The notes below the pieces were generated by a model. That model had not been told where the DNA came from. It was given only the letters and a program-made list of their open reading frames with translations, and did no database searches. The position numbers and the translations under genes are program-made. A DNA stretch of 64,000 nucleotides. Source: Comamonas koreensis (GTDB taxonomy: Bacteria > Pseudomonadota > Gammaproteobacteria > Burkholderiales > Burkholderiaceae_C). The stretch spans positions 3,472,001 to 3,536,000 of the forward strand of contig NZ_CP043575.1 of the NCBI RefSeq assembly GCF_014076495.1. The letters run 5' to 3'. This document shows, in pieces, positions 20,652-30,249 of this stretch (within the stretch, counting starts at the first letter, position 1; each line of letters starts with the position of its first letter).

Positions 20652-21452
20652 ATGGGTTTTCTGACCGGCAAGAAACTGCTGATCACGGGCGTGCTGTCCA
20701 ACCGCTCTATCGCTTATGGCATTGCCAAGGCCTGCCACCAGCAAGGCGCCGAGCTGGCTTTCAGCTATGTGGGCGAACGCTTCAAGGACCGTATCAGCGA
20801 GTTTGCCGCCGAGTTCGACTCCAAGCTGGTGTTCGACTGCGATGTGGCCGATGACGCCCAGATCGAGAAAATGTTTGCCGACCTGGCTGCGACCTGGGGC
20901 AAGTTCGATGGTTTTGTGCACTCCATCGGCTTTGCGCCGCGCGAGGCGATTGCCGGCAACTTCCTGGATGGCCTCTCGCGCGAAGGCTTCCGCATTGCGC
21001 ATGACATCAGCGCCTACAGCTTCCCTGCGCTGGCCAAGGCCGCCCTGCCCTACCTCAACGACAAGTCGTCCCTGCTGACCCTGTCCTACCTGGGCGCCCT
21101 GCGCTCCATCCCCAACTACAACACCATGGGCCTGGCCAAGGCCTCGCTCGAAGCCTCCGTGCGCTACCTGGCCGAGGCCGTGGGCCGCACCGAAGACGGC
21201 CGCGCGATCCGCGCCAACGGCATCTCTGCCGGCCCGATCAAGACCCTGGCTGCCTCGGGCATCAAGGACTTTGGCAAGCTGCTCGGCCGCGTGGCCGACG
21301 CCTCACCGCTGCGCCGCAATGTGACCATCGAAGACGTGGGCAATGTCGCCGCCTTCCTGCTGAGCGATCTGGCCTCGGGCGTGACCGCCGAGATCACCTA
21401 TGTGGACGGTGGCTTCAGCCAAACGGCTGGTCTGTCGGCCGACCAGGTCTAA
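20652..21452 (+). CDS. fabI: Enoyl-[acyl-carrier-protein] reductase (NADH) FabI
   Basis: Last reductive step of type II fatty acid elongation. 266 residues. N-terminal [25 protein letters not shown] is the FabI nucleotide-binding motif, and the catalytic pair follows the FabI spacing Y-x6-K (Tyr156, Lys163 in YNTMGLAK). An AGGAGAAGAAC Shine-Dalgarno region precedes the ATG. Followed by a strong terminator at 21469-21504. The classic target of triclosan. Confidence 0.96.
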   Translation: MGFLTGKKLLITGVLSNRSIAYGIAKACHQQGAELAFSYVGERFKDRISEFAAEFDSKLVFDCDVADDAQIEKMFADLAATWGKFDGFVHSIGFAPREAIAGNFLDGLSREGFRIAHDISAYSFPALAKAALPYLNDKSSLLTLSYLGALRSIPNYNTMGLAKASLEASVRYLAEAVGRTEDGRAIRANGISAGPIKTLAASGIKDFGKLLGRVADASPLRRNVTIEDVGNVAAFLLSDLASGVTAEITYVDGGFSQTAGLSADQV

Positions 21453-21468
21453 GCTTCAACGCTTAGAC

Positions 21469-21504
21469 AAAAACCCCGCAGGCTTGGTGTCTGCGGGGTT
21501 TTTT
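21469..21504 (+). terminator. Bidirectional terminator between fabI and copA
   Basis: 10-bp stem AAACCCCGCA/TGCGGGGTTT with an 11-base loop and T6 downstream; the A run on the other side lets it also terminate copA, whose stop is at 21523. Confidence 0.85.
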
Positions 21505-21522
21505 CATGTCTAGCAGCCTTAT

Positions 21523-24021
21523 CTAGACGCTAAAACGGCGCAGCCGCAAGGCATTGGCCAGCACAAACACGCTCGACAGCGCCATCGCCCCTGCCGCAAA
21601 CACCGGCGACAGCAGGGTGCCATTGACCGGGTACAGCAGGCCCGCGGCGACCGGGATCAGCGCCACGTTGTAGGCAAAGGCCCAGAACAGGTTCTGGTGG
21701 ATATTGCGCATGGCGGCGCGCGAGAGCCCGATGGCAGTCACGACGCCGCGCAGGTCGCCGCCCATCAGCACCACGTCGGCCGACTCGATGGCGATATCGG
21801 TGCCCGAGCCCACGGCAATGCCGACATCGGCCTCGGCCAAGGCAGGCGCATCGTTGATGCCATCGCCCACATAGGCCAGCGCACCATGCGCAGCCCGCAG
21901 CCGCTTGACGGCCGCCACCTTGCCATCGGGCAGCACCTCGGCCACCACCTCGTCAATGCCCAGCTGCTGGGCAATCGCTTCGCCGGTGCGGCGGTTGTCG
22001 CCGGTGATCATCGCTACCTTGAGGCCCATCGCATGCAGGCCCTCAATCGCAGCGCGTGTGGTGGGCTTGATCGGGTCGGCCACGGCGATCATGGCGGCCA
22101 GCTGGCCATCGATGGCGGCATACAGCGGCGTCTTGCCTTCGGCGCCCAGACGGGCAGCCTCGTCAGCAAACACCGCCACATCAGCGCCCAATTGCCGCAT
22201 CATGCGGTCTGCACCTACCTCGACCCGCGCAGCGCCCACTTGGGCACGCACGCCAAAACCGGTGACCGATTCAAAGCCGGACAGCGGCAGCAACTGCAGG
22301 CCTTCGGCCTGGGCAGCCTGCACGATGGCCTGCGCAATCGGGTGCTCCGACTGGCTCTCAACGGCGGCCACCGCCGCCAGCACGGCCGCGCGTTCAAAGC
22401 CGGGGGCCAGCACCAGGTCGGTCAGCGCGGGCCGGCCCTCGGTCAAGGTGCCGGTCTTGTCCACGGCCACCACCTGGGCGTCCTTGAGCAGCTGCAGCGC
22501 CTCGCCCTTGCGGAACAACACCCCCAGCTGGGCGGCGCGGCCGGTGGCCACCATGATCGAGGTGGGCGTCGCCAGGCCCATCGCGCAAGGGCAGGCAATG
22601 ATGAGCACAGCCACCGCATTGACAAGGGCCAGGCTCAGCGCGGGCGATGGGCCCAGCAACAGCCAGAGCACAAAGGTCAGCACGGCAGCGGCCATCACGG
22701 CGGGCACAAACCACATGGTCACCTGGTCCACAACGGCCTGGATCGGCAGCTTGCCGCCCTGGGCCTGCTCCACCATGCGGATGATCTGCGCCAGCACCGT
22801 GTTGCCGCCCACTTCGGTGGCCTTCAGGGTCAAGGCGCCCTTTTGGTTGATGGTGCCGCCCACCACCAGGGCGCCGCTGGTCTTGTGCACCGGCACGGGT
22901 TCACCGCTGATCATCGATTCGTCGACATAGCTCTCGCCATCTGTCACCCGGCCGTCGACCGGGATGCGCTCGCCGGGGCGCACCTGCACGGTATCGCCGG
23001 GCTGCACCGCATCAATGGCCAGTGATTGCCAATCGCCATCGCGCAGCACCCAGGCCGTCTTGGCCTGCAGCTGCACCAGGCGCTTGATCGCCGCCGAGGT
23101 ATTGCCCTTGGCGCGTGCCTCCATCCAGCGGCCCAGCAAAATCAGCACTACGATCACCGCCGCGGCCTCGAAATAGACATGCACGGTGCCCGCTGGCAGT
23201 ACGCCAGGCGCAAAGGTGGCCACCAGCGAATAGAGATAGGCCGACAAGGTGCCCACTGCCACCAGCGAGTTCATATCGGGCGCGGCCCGCGCCAGCGCAG
23301 GCAGGCCCAGGCGGTAAAAGCGCCGGCCCGGCCCGGCCAGCACCAGGCTGGTCAACACCCACTGCAGCAGCCAGTTGCTCTGCTGGGGCAGCCATTGGCC
23401 CACCCAGTGGTGAAAGCCCGGCAGCATGTGGCCGCCCATCTCCAGCACAAAGACCGGCGCGGCCAGCAAGGCCGCCAGCCACAGGTCACGCAGCAGCCCG
23501 TTTTGCGCTTGCTGCTGGCGCTGGCTCTGCGCATCATGGGCATCGGCCGCCTCGCTGGCCTCACCCACCTGCGGCACAGTGCGGGCGGTATAGCCGGCCT
23601 TGGCAATAGCAGCCATCAGCTGCTCGGCATGCACGCCCGCCGTCAGCTGCACCGTGGCCCGTTCGGTAGCCAGGTTCACGGCGGCGGTCTGCACGCCGGG
23701 CACGGCTTTTAACGCGCGCTCCACGCGGCCCACGCAAGAGGCGCAGGTCATGCCTTCGACTTCCAGCTCCAGCGCATGCACAGGCACGCTGTAGCCGGCT
23801 TTGTGGACCGCTGCCAGCGCCTGCTCCAGCACCTGGGCGGCGGGGGCCTGGTCGCCCAGTTGCAGGCTGGCCTGCTCGGTGGCCAGGTTGACATGGGCGC
23901 TTTGCACGCCGGGCACGGCCTGCAAGGCGCGCTCGACCCGGCCGACGCAGGAGGCGCAGGTCATGCCCTCGATCGGCAGTTGCAGCAGCGGGGTGGCGGA
24001 TGGGGTGGTTTGGGCAGTCAT
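21523..24021 (-). CDS. copA: Copper-translocating P1B-type ATPase CopA
   Basis: Cu(I) exporter of the inner membrane, 832 residues from the chosen start. Two N-terminal metal-binding domains, each with GMTCASC (first at 19-25). Eight TM segments; the ion-binding motif [10 protein letters not shown], phosphorylation site DKTGT (Asp521) and GDGINDAP are intact. The start at MTAQTTPS is favoured because the predicted transcription start of the CueR-type promoter (24050-24080) falls about on the upstream ATG at 24042, leaving that one almost leaderless. No copper chaperone or cueR gene is adjacent. Lies downstream of the tatD-ankyrin pair on the same strand but with its own promoter. Confidence 0.95.
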   Translation of the reverse strand: MTAQTTPSATPLLQLPIEGMTCASCVGRVERALQAVPGVQSAHVNLATEQASLQLGDQAPAAQVLEQALAAVHKAGYSVPVHALELEVEGMTCASCVGRVERALKAVPGVQTAAVNLATERATVQLTAGVHAEQLMAAIAKAGYTARTVPQVGEASEAADAHDAQSQRQQQAQNGLLRDLWLAALLAAPVFVLEMGGHMLPGFHHWVGQWLPQQSNWLLQWVLTSLVLAGPGRRFYRLGLPALARAAPDMNSLVAVGTLSAYLYSLVATFAPGVLPAGTVHVYFEAAAVIVVLILLGRWMEARAKGNTSAAIKRLVQLQAKTAWVLRDGDWQSLAIDAVQPGDTVQVRPGERIPVDGRVTDGESYVDESMISGEPVPVHKTSGALVVGGTINQKGALTLKATEVGGNTVLAQIIRMVEQAQGGKLPIQAVVDQVTMWFVPAVMAAAVLTFVLWLLLGPSPALSLALVNAVAVLIIACPCAMGLATPTSIMVATGRAAQLGVLFRKGEALQLLKDAQVVAVDKTGTLTEGRPALTDLVLAPGFERAAVLAAVAAVESQSEHPIAQAIVQAAQAEGLQLLPLSGFESVTGFGVRAQVGAARVEVGADRMMRQLGADVAVFADEAARLGAEGKTPLYAAIDGQLAAMIAVADPIKPTTRAAIEGLHAMGLKVAMITGDNRRTGEAIAQQLGIDEVVAEVLPDGKVAAVKRLRAAHGALAYVGDGINDAPALAEADVGIAVGSGTDIAIESADVVLMGGDLRGVVTAIGLSRAAMRNIHQNLFWAFAYNVALIPVAAGLLYPVNGTLLSPVFAAGAMALSSVFVLANALRLRRFSV

Positions 24022-24049
24022 GGCGGGAGTCTTTCTATCCATGGCAGGA

Positions 24050-24080
24050 ACTCTAAAGATTGCCATGGTGTGAATGTCAA
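24050..24080 (-). promoter_or_regulatory. MerR/CueR-type promoter of copA
   Basis: On the minus strand TTGACA (24075-24080) and TAGAGT (24050-24055) are separated by 19 bases, the overlong spacer that defines MerR-family-activated promoters. The spacer contains an imperfect dyad around CACCATGG. CueR regulation of copA is well established in proteobacteria; the site here is inferred from spacing and position. Confidence 0.65.
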
Positions 24081-24141
24081 GCCCCTGCCCACAGCGGGTG
24101 CAAACACGACATGGGCAACGGGGGCAGCGCCGCCCGCAGCC

Positions 24142-24972
24142 TTACCAGTTGCTCTGGATCTTGCGCCGGCCTTCCTGCGGGAATGCGGGCTTTTGCGGCA
24201 CATAGGCGCCGGGCTGCGGCTTGGGCGCGGCCGTGCTGCCTGCAGCGGCTGCACCTGCACCTGCGCCTGTCCCTGCGCTGGCACCCGCGCCTGGCGCTGC
24301 GGCGCCGGCCTGGCTCAGCCAGGTCACCACTTCCGAGCGGTCGGCGCGGGTGGCAAAGTCACTCGCCGTCAGTCCCTGCTGGTTTTTCAGCTTGGGGTCG
24401 GCGCCTTCCTTGATCAGCAGTTGCACGGCGCTGCGTGTGCCGTACTGGGCGGCCATCATCAACGGCGTGGTGCCATTGGGCGATGCGGCATCGATATAGG
24501 CGTGGTGCTCCAGCAGCAGCGCCACCATCTGCAGGTCGGAGCCATCTTCGCTCGGGGCCGAGACGGCATAGTGCAGCGGCGTCCAGCCCTCGCGGTTCAC
24601 ATCGGCGCCCCGGGCAATCAAGGCCTTGGCCAGATCGACCTGGCCCTTGATGGCAGCCATCATCAGCGGTGTCTCGCCCTTGGCATTGGCCAGGTTCACA
24701 TTGGTGGTTGGCAGCGCAATCATGCCCTTGGCCGCGCGGTAGGAGTCGAGCTTGAAGGCCTGCGTCAGGCCCGTTTCGCCCTTCTCGCTCACGGTGTTGG
24801 GGTCAAAGCCGCGCTGCACCAGCGCCTCGATGCCCTTGGCGTCATCGCGGATGATGCGGGTGAAGAAATCGTCATACGAGCCCGCTTGCGCGGCCGCGCA
24901 GGCCAGCCACAGGGCCGCCGCGCAGGCCGCTCGAAGCACAGACAAAGAACCAGGTGTAGCAGGCAGCTTCAT
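24142..24972 (-). CDS. Secreted ankyrin-repeat protein
   Basis: 276 residues. A signal peptide precedes about residue 30 ([19 protein letters not shown]). About five ankyrin repeats follow ([32 protein letters not shown], then [20 protein letters not shown]). A low-complexity Gly/Ala stretch (about 222-250) leads to a basic tail. Probably a periplasmic protein-interaction module, partner unknown. The ATG overlaps the tatD stop by 4 bases, so the two are likely co-translated. Confidence 0.88.
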   Translation of the reverse strand: MKLPATPGSLSVLRAACAAALWLACAAAQAGSYDDFFTRIIRDDAKGIEALVQRGFDPNTVSEKGETGLTQAFKLDSYRAAKGMIALPTTNVNLANAKGETPLMMAAIKGQVDLAKALIARGADVNREGWTPLHYAVSAPSEDGSDLQMVALLLEHHAYIDAASPNGTTPLMMAAQYGTRSAVQLLIKEGADPKLKNQQGLTASDFATRADRSEVVTWLSQAGAAAPGAGASAGTGAGAGAAAAGSTAAPKPQPGAYVPQKPAFPQEGRRKIQSNW

Positions 24973-25778
24973 GACAGCACTCCGCTGAAGAGTCGATCGA
25001 AATTGCGGTTGGTGGCCTCGGCCACCGCTTCCACGCTGGTGCCGCGCACCTGCGCAATCTGCGCGGCCACATGCGGCACATAGGCGGGCGTATTGGTCTT
25101 GCCCCGAAACGGCACCGGCGCCAGATAAGGGCTGTCGGTCTCGATCAGCAGCCGGTCCTCGGGCACAAAGGCCGCGACATCGCGCAGATCCTGCGCCTTT
25201 TTGAAAGTGATGATGCCCGAGAACGAGATGTAAAAACCCAGGTCCAGCGCCGCGCGGGCGACTTCCATGCTCTCGGTAAAGCAGTGGAACACGCCGCCTG
25301 CGGCATGGGCGCCACCGGTCTCGCCCTCTTCGCGCAGCAGACGCAAGGTGTCATCCGATGCGCTGCGGGTGTGGATCACCAGCGGCTTGCGTACCTGCTG
25401 GGCCGCGCGAATATGCGTGCGAAAGCGCTCGCGCTGCCACTCTAGATCAGCCACCGTGCGGCCGCCCTTGCGGTCTTCCATGCCGTAGTAGTCCAGGCCT
25501 GTCTCGCCAATGGCCACGACGCGCGGCAGCGCCGCGCGCTCGACCAGGTCCTGCACGCTGGGCTCGGTCAGCCCTTCGGTATCGGGGTGCACACCCACGC
25601 TGCACCAGAAGTTGTCATAGCGCATCGCCAGCGCATGCACGTCGGGAAACTCCTCCATCGTGCAGCTGATGCACAGCGCGCGGGTCACCCGCGCCTCGTC
25701 CATCTTGGCGCGGATGGCAGGCAGGTCCTGAACAAGCTCGGGAAAGTTGAGGTGGCAGTGGGAGTCGGTGAACATCAA
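24969..25778 (-). CDS. TatD-family metal-dependent hydrolase (YcfH type)
   Basis: TIM-barrel metallohydrolase of 269 residues. Metal ligands: HCH at residues 7-9, GETGLDY near 96, HTRSASDD near 136, [11 protein letters not shown] near 165 and [10 protein letters not shown] near 213, all family hallmarks. TatD members are 3'-5' DNA/RNA exonucleases or deaminase-like; in many proteobacteria this paralogue (ycfH) follows tmk-holB-pilZ, as here. The MITE at 25931-26258 now separates it from pilZ. Either Met1 or Met2 can be the start. Confidence 0.92.
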   Translation of the reverse strand: MMFTDSHCHLNFPELVQDLPAIRAKMDEARVTRALCISCTMEEFPDVHALAMRYDNFWCSVGVHPDTEGLTEPSVQDLVERAALPRVVAIGETGLDYYGMEDRKGGRTVADLEWQRERFRTHIRAAQQVRKPLVIHTRSASDDTLRLLREEGETGGAHAAGGVFHCFTESMEVARAALDLGFYISFSGIITFKKAQDLRDVAAFVPEDRLLIETDSPYLAPVPFRGKTNTPAYVPHVAAQIAQVRGTSVEAVAEATNRNFDRLFSGVLS

Positions 25779-25930
25779 TCGTCAACGCTGCAGACGCTCA
25801 AAGCGCCGCAGTCCAAATACAAAGAACTGCTGCCATTGTCCCCGCTCCGGCTGCTCCGACGGTCGCGACCACCGTAAAACCCTGTCAGCCCGGCTAAGAA
25901 ATCGGGGTGGGACAGGGTCGAATCCAGTGC

Positions 25931-26258
25931 TTAGAACCTGTTCAATGTCTCCTCGCGCCGCGACAGTGTCTTTGCGAGATGGGATGCTAGGGGGGCGCCC
26001 AGCCGCGCAACACCGCAGCAATAGCCCAGCTATTGCGAGGATTGGCAACAACGCAGACCGCCCCTGCCCGGGCGGCCCTCGCCGGGCGCCCCTTCCCGGG
26101 CAGCGCAAAGCCACTGTCCCTACGGGTTGGAGTGAAATCGGACGATTTCTGCGCGCTGGCCCTTGCTTGCACCCCGGTGCAAGCTGCGTTCCATCCCTTC
26201 GAACTCATCCCGATTGCGCTCCAACGCGGCTGCGTAGAGACTTTGAACAGGTTCTTAG
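25931..26258. repeat. MITE-like repeat, copy 1
   Basis: About 320 bases bounded by near-perfect 17-bp terminal inverted repeats (AACCTGTTCAATGTCTC on the left, GAGACTTTGAACAGGTT on the right) and flanked on both sides by TTAG (25931-25934 and 26255-26258), a plausible target duplication of the YTAR type. It is highly similar along its whole length to the repeat at 51908-52222 and differs mainly by an extra ~13 bases in the middle (about 26070-26095). No transposase is encoded; open frames inside it are not credible genes. The right TTAG contains the stop codon of the pilZ-like gene. The 152 bases between tatD and the repeat (25779-25930) show nothing recognisable. Confidence 0.85.
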
Positions 26259-26629
26259 ATGGTCTGCGTGGCGCGGTCAGCCTGCAAGGCCGTGCCCAAG
26301 ATCTGTTCAATCTTGTAACGCAGCTCATCCGTCTTGGGATCTTTGGGAAAGCGCACGCCAATGCCCTGGGTGCGGTTGCCACCGGCGCCTGCCGGAGTCA
26401 CCCAGCCGACTTTGCCGGCAATGGGGTAGCGCTGCGGATCCTGGGGCAAGGTCAGCAGCAGGTAGACATCGTCGCCCAGTGCATAGTCCTTGGGCGTGGG
26501 GACAAAGATGCCCCCTTCCTTGAACAAGGGGATGTAGGCGGCATAGAGCGCGGCCTTTTCCTTGATGGCCAATTGCAGCACGCTTGGGCGAGCGCTGGCC
26601 GTGCCCGGTACAGGGGTAGGACTGTTCAT
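26255..26629 (-). CDS. pilZ: PilZ-domain protein
   Basis: 124 residues, between holB and the MITE. Resembles the type IV pilus PilZ proteins (VLQLAIKEKAALYAAYIPLFKEGGIFVPT, ALGDDVYLLLTLPQDPQRYPIAGKVGWVTP). The c-di-GMP-binding RxxxR motif is not evident, in keeping with pilus-type PilZ, which acts through FimX/PilB rather than by binding the nucleotide. Start at MNSPTPVPG. The TAA stop lies in the TTAG target duplication of the MITE. Confidence 0.88.
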   Translation of the reverse strand: MNSPTPVPGTASARPSVLQLAIKEKAALYAAYIPLFKEGGIFVPTPKDYALGDDVYLLLTLPQDPQRYPIAGKVGWVTPAGAGGNRTQGIGVRFPKDPKTDELRYKIEQILGTALQADRATQTI

Positions 26630-26726
26630 AGATTCCAAGGATAACCAAATTTTGCTGCCTATTTCCAGATGCCAGCGCAAACACAGGCCACATCAGCGGC
26701 CTGTTACACCGGCAGATGGACCCCGC

Positions 26727-27770
26727 TTAGCGCCGCGACTGCAGCACGCTGGCCGCCTGCGCGACCAGTGCTTCGAGCATCAGCCCCTGGTTGAAGGGGT
26801 GCGCCGCCGTGCGCATCGACTGCGTCAAAGCCTTGCTCCAGCGCGCCAGCACCGCCAGCGCCGGGGGCGCAGGCAAATCGGCCGCGTCAAAAAACCGTGG
26901 CGCGGCCCCCACACGCAGCATCAGCAAATCATGGCAGAGCTTTTGCAACGCATCGACCACCTCGGGCGCCGACAGGCTGGACAAGGCACCGGGCTGGCCA
27001 TTGGCCAAATCCTTGGGCAACTTCCTCCAGACCTGGGGCGAGCGGCCGGCATGCATCTGATCCAGCGCATCGTCGGGGCGACCGCCTGCGGCCTGCAGCA
27101 GCGCGTCGACCTGGTCTGCCGGCACGTCCTGCGCCACCAGCCAGCTGCGGGCCGATGCGGTATCGGGCCACTGCATGGTGTGCGCCAGGCAGCGGCTGCG
27201 GATCGTGGGCAGCAGCTGGTGCGCGGCTTCGGTCGCCAGCACAAAGCGGGCATCGCCCGGTGGCTCCTCCAGCGTTTTGAGCAGCGCATTGGCAGTGACC
27301 GCATTCATTTTTTCCGCCGGAAACACCAGCACCGCCTTGCCTTTGCCCCGGCCCGAGGTGCGCTGCGTGAACTCCACCGCATCGCGCATCGCATCGACGC
27401 GGATTTCCTGGCTGGGCTTGCGCTTTTTGTCGTCAATGTCCGCCTGGGCCTTTTCGGGCAGCGGCCAGCCCAGCGCCAGCATCTCGGTCTCGGGCATCAG
27501 CACACACAGGTCCGTGTGGGCATGCACATCGATCGCATGGCAGCTGGCGCAGTGGCCGCAGGCGCCCTGGGGCGTCGGTGCATCGCACAACCAGGCCCGC
27601 ACCAGGCCCATGGCCAGCGAGAACTGGCCCAGGCCCGAGGGGCCTTGCAGCAGCCAGGCATGGCCGCGCTGGGCCAGCAGCTGCTCGCGTTGCTGGGCAA
27701 TCCAGGGCGCGGTGGGCGCCGGTGCTGCGGCTACGGGCTCGGCTGCTGCAGTGTTCTTGGCGGTGGCCAT
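26727..27770 (-). CDS. holB: DNA polymerase III, delta' subunit
   Basis: Clamp-loader subunit, 347 residues. The ATPase-like P-loop is degenerate (GPSGLGQFSLA), as normal for delta'. A four-Cys zinc site is at about 62-77 (C-D-A-P...C-G-H-C-A-S-C), and the sensor region KTLEEPPGDARFVLAT...RSRC is standard. Begins 1 base after the tmk stop, a conserved arrangement. Confidence 0.94.
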   Translation of the reverse strand: MATAKNTAAAEPVAAAPAPTAPWIAQQREQLLAQRGHAWLLQGPSGLGQFSLAMGLVRAWLCDAPTPQGACGHCASCHAIDVHAHTDLCVLMPETEMLALGWPLPEKAQADIDDKKRKPSQEIRVDAMRDAVEFTQRTSGRGKGKAVLVFPAEKMNAVTANALLKTLEEPPGDARFVLATEAAHQLLPTIRSRCLAHTMQWPDTASARSWLVAQDVPADQVDALLQAAGGRPDDALDQMHAGRSPQVWRKLPKDLANGQPGALSSLSAPEVVDALQKLCHDLLMLRVGAAPRFFDAADLPAPPALAVLARWSKALTQSMRTAAHPFNQGLMLEALVAQAASVLQSRR

Positions 27771-27771
27771 A

Positions 27772-28467
27772 TCAGCCCTCCACTTTGCTGGCCGGCAGCC
27801 AACCCTGGGCTGCTACGGCCTGGCGCACCGCCTGCCACACCGCCGGCTTGGGCTGGTGCGAATCGATGCGCGCAAACCGCGCGGGCTGCGCCAGCGCGCG
27901 CTCGGCATAACCGGCGGCCACGCGGGCAAAAAACTGCTGGGGTTCGGCCTCAAAACGGTCGGGGGCACGTGCACCGGCCAGGCGCTCGGCGGCCACCTCG
28001 GTGGGCAGATCAAACCAGATGGTCAGGTCAGGCTGGCGCAGCGCGCCCTCACCCAGCTCGGGCCGGGCCTGCACCATGCGCTCGAGCACCTGCAGCACCT
28101 GCAGGTCAAAGCCGCGCCCGGCGCCCTGGTAGGCAAAAGTGGCATCGGTAAAACGGTCACACAGCACCACATCGCCCCGGGCCAGCGCCGGCTCGATCAC
28201 CTGCTGCAGGTGGTCGCGCCGGCCCGCAAACACCAGCAAAGCCTCGGTCAAGGCATCCATGGGTTCTTGCAGGAACAGCGCGCGCAGCTTTTCGGCCAGC
28301 GGCGTGCCACCGGGCTCGCGCGTGCTCACCACGTGGCGGCCTGCGGCCAGGAAGGCATCGTGCAAGCCCTGGATATGCGAGGATTTACCGGCGCCGTCAA
28401 TGCCTTCAAAGCTGATAAACAGGCCGCGCGAAGCAGCTGGAGAAGATGCGGGAGAAGATGGAGTCAT
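27772..28467 (-). CDS. tmk: Thymidylate kinase
   Basis: Converts dTMP to dTDP. 231 residues. P-loop GIDGAGKSS at 22-30, DR(F/Y) motif in [19 protein letters not shown], and the LID-containing segment near residue 160. The N-terminus has a ~14-residue Ser/Ala/Pro extension. Pairs with holB. The usual upstream neighbour mltG is absent; an SSB-like gene takes its place. Confidence 0.95.
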   Translation of the reverse strand: MTPSSPASSPAASRGLFISFEGIDGAGKSSHIQGLHDAFLAAGRHVVSTREPGGTPLAEKLRALFLQEPMDALTEALLVFAGRRDHLQQVIEPALARGDVVLCDRFTDATFAYQGAGRGFDLQVLQVLERMVQARPELGEGALRQPDLTIWFDLPTEVAAERLAGARAPDRFEAEPQQFFARVAAGYAERALAQPARFARIDSHQPKPAVWQAVRQAVAAQGWLPASKVEG

Positions 28468-28509
28468 GCTGCGCCAGATTGTACGTGCCCGCCCACACCC
28501 CTGATGGGT

Positions 28510-28863
28510 TCAGGCGGCAGGGTCAAAGTCCGCATCACCGGCCACGCCGCGCTTGCGGGCCACGCCGTAGGCGGTCAGCACCTGGTGGGCGACCATGTCC
28601 ACGCTGGGGCGGGTCACGCCATCGCGGTCGACCCAGACCTTGGGGGTCAGACTGCCCGACAGGCAGATGCTGTCGCCGTCGCCCAGGCCCAAAAGCGCTG
28701 CGACCGGCGCATCGTCAAAAGCGATGACGTTGACAATCAGCATCTCGCCATCGCCCGCGCCCGCATTGGCACGCACCTTGGCCAGTGCATACGGCTTGCC
28801 GGTTTTACTGCTGCGCTCGACCGGCTGACCCAGTATGCGCCCGGATACCAATCCATCCATCAT
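28510..28863 (-). CDS. Short single-stranded DNA-binding (OB-fold) protein
   Basis: 117 residues forming one OB fold similar to the short SSB-like proteins of Burkholderiales (DGLVSGRILGQPVERSSKTGKPYALAKVRA, then GDSICLSGSLTPKVWVDRDG). It lacks the acidic C-terminal tip of housekeeping SSB (tail is DADFDPAA), so it is not the replication SSB. A role in DNA metabolism is inferred from the fold only. 42 bases upstream of tmk on the same strand. Confidence 0.75.
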   Translation of the reverse strand: MMDGLVSGRILGQPVERSSKTGKPYALAKVRANAGAGDGEMLIVNVIAFDDAPVAALLGLGDGDSICLSGSLTPKVWVDRDGVTRPSVDMVAHQVLTAYGVARKRGVAGDADFDPAA

Positions 28864-28936
28864 GCTTTGATCCCCCCATACAAGCCTTGCAGTTTAGCCG
28901 CTTGGGCGGCCACCAGAGGCGAGTCGTGCGCCAAGA

Positions 28937-30196
28937 TCAGGGCTCGCGGGGCGGCTGGGCCTGTTTCTCACCCACCGCATGGCTGGCCGGTTCTGCGCTG
29001 TGGCTGCTGTCGAGCACCCGGAAGTTGGGCAAGGGCGTTTTGCCCAGCACCCAGGCCATGCGCGAGCCCGCGCCCACCAAGCCGCCCATTACCCAGAAAA
29101 CCCCGCCCACCCCAATGGCCGCCCCTGCGGCGCCAAACATCAGCGGCATGCAGACGCTCGAGCCATTGATCAGCATCAGCCGCAGGCCCACGGCCTCGCC
29201 GTGGCGCTCCTCGGGGGTGATCTGGTGGAGCATGCTCATGGCCATCGGCTGCACACTGCCCAGGCCGATGCCCAGCAAGGCCGAACAAAAAGCCATCGCC
29301 CAGGCATTGGGCATCAGCGGGTAGATCGCAAAAATCGCAGCCGTGAGCACCATCGCGGCCATCACCACGGTCATCTCGCGCAGGTGGCGCGAGATGGCGG
29401 GCAGCAGCACCCGGATCACAAAGGCCGCCAACGCAAACACGCCCAGCACGGCACCGATCTCGGAGGCCGACAGACCCCGGTCATGGCCCAGCAGCGGCAC
29501 GACAAAGGTGTGTACATCCCAGCAAGAGGCGACCAACCAGTTGACAATCAGCAAGCGGCGGAAGGACTGCTCGCGCAGCAGGTCCCAGGCATGGTGGGGC
29601 TGGCCATCGCTTTTGGCGGGCGCGGGCTCCATCTCCTGGGCGCTGCGCACACACCACCAGGCCACCACCGAGAACAGCGCCAGCACCGCAAAAGCGATGC
29701 GGTAGGACAGGTTGTTGCCGGCCTGGCCGGTCGAGTGGTCAATGATCAGCCCGGTGACCATCGGCCCCAGAAAATTGGCAATCGCCGGGCCCAGCGACAG
29801 CCAGCTGAAGATCTGGCGCAGCTCACTGGCCTCATGGGCGACGCGGCCCGCATGGCGCTGCAGCGCAATGATGGAGATGCCGCAGCCCGCCCCCGTGAGC
29901 AGCGCCGCGACGCACAGGACTTCAAAACGGGGAAAAGCGACACCAATGGCAGTGCCGGCAAAGGCCAGCGCAATGGCGGCCAGCATCGGCTTCATGAAGC
30001 CATGCCGGTCTGCGTAGCGGCCCGCCGGCAGCGCCAGGAACACCTGGGTCAGCGCAAACAGACTGAGCAAGAACCCCACCGCGCCGGGGGTATGGCCATC
30101 GCGCAGGGCCAGCAGCGGGGCTGCCAAGCGCGTACCTGTCATACAGGTATGGACAAAAAACTGGCCGATGATCAGCCGTATCAACTCGCGATTCAC
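28937..30196 (-). CDS. Major facilitator superfamily transporter
   Basis: 419 residues with about twelve TM helices. The MFS loop 2-3 motif appears as GRYADRHGFMKPM near residue 58, and the second half repeats it more weakly. Starts at GTG (30194-30196) with GAAGGGA just upstream. Direction and substrate cannot be told; similar proteins are annotated as drug or sugar exporters. Stands alone between rmuC and the SSB-like gene. Confidence 0.85.
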   Translation of the reverse strand: MNRELIRLIIGQFFVHTCMTGTRLAAPLLALRDGHTPGAVGFLLSLFALTQVFLALPAGRYADRHGFMKPMLAAIALAFAGTAIGVAFPRFEVLCVAALLTGAGCGISIIALQRHAGRVAHEASELRQIFSWLSLGPAIANFLGPMVTGLIIDHSTGQAGNNLSYRIAFAVLALFSVVAWWCVRSAQEMEPAPAKSDGQPHHAWDLLREQSFRRLLIVNWLVASCWDVHTFVVPLLGHDRGLSASEIGAVLGVFALAAFVIRVLLPAISRHLREMTVVMAAMVLTAAIFAIYPLMPNAWAMAFCSALLGIGLGSVQPMAMSMLHQITPEERHGEAVGLRLMLINGSSVCMPLMFGAAGAAIGVGGVFWVMGGLVGAGSRMAWVLGKTPLPNFRVLDSSHSAEPASHAVGEKQAQPPREP

Positions 30197-30249
30197 GCGT
30201 TCCCTTCAGCACCGTGGGCAACTGGCACTTGCTTGGCCTGCATTGTCGG

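Noticed and set aside
25850..25930. tRNA-like piece (GGGACAGGGTCGAATCC) between tatD and the MITE
   Set aside because: The T-loop is incomplete and no acceptor stem or anticodon arm can be folded; chance or a very decayed fragment.
27600..27640. Broken Walker A in holB
   Set aside because: Loss of the GKT lysine is normal for delta' subunits, so not a defect.
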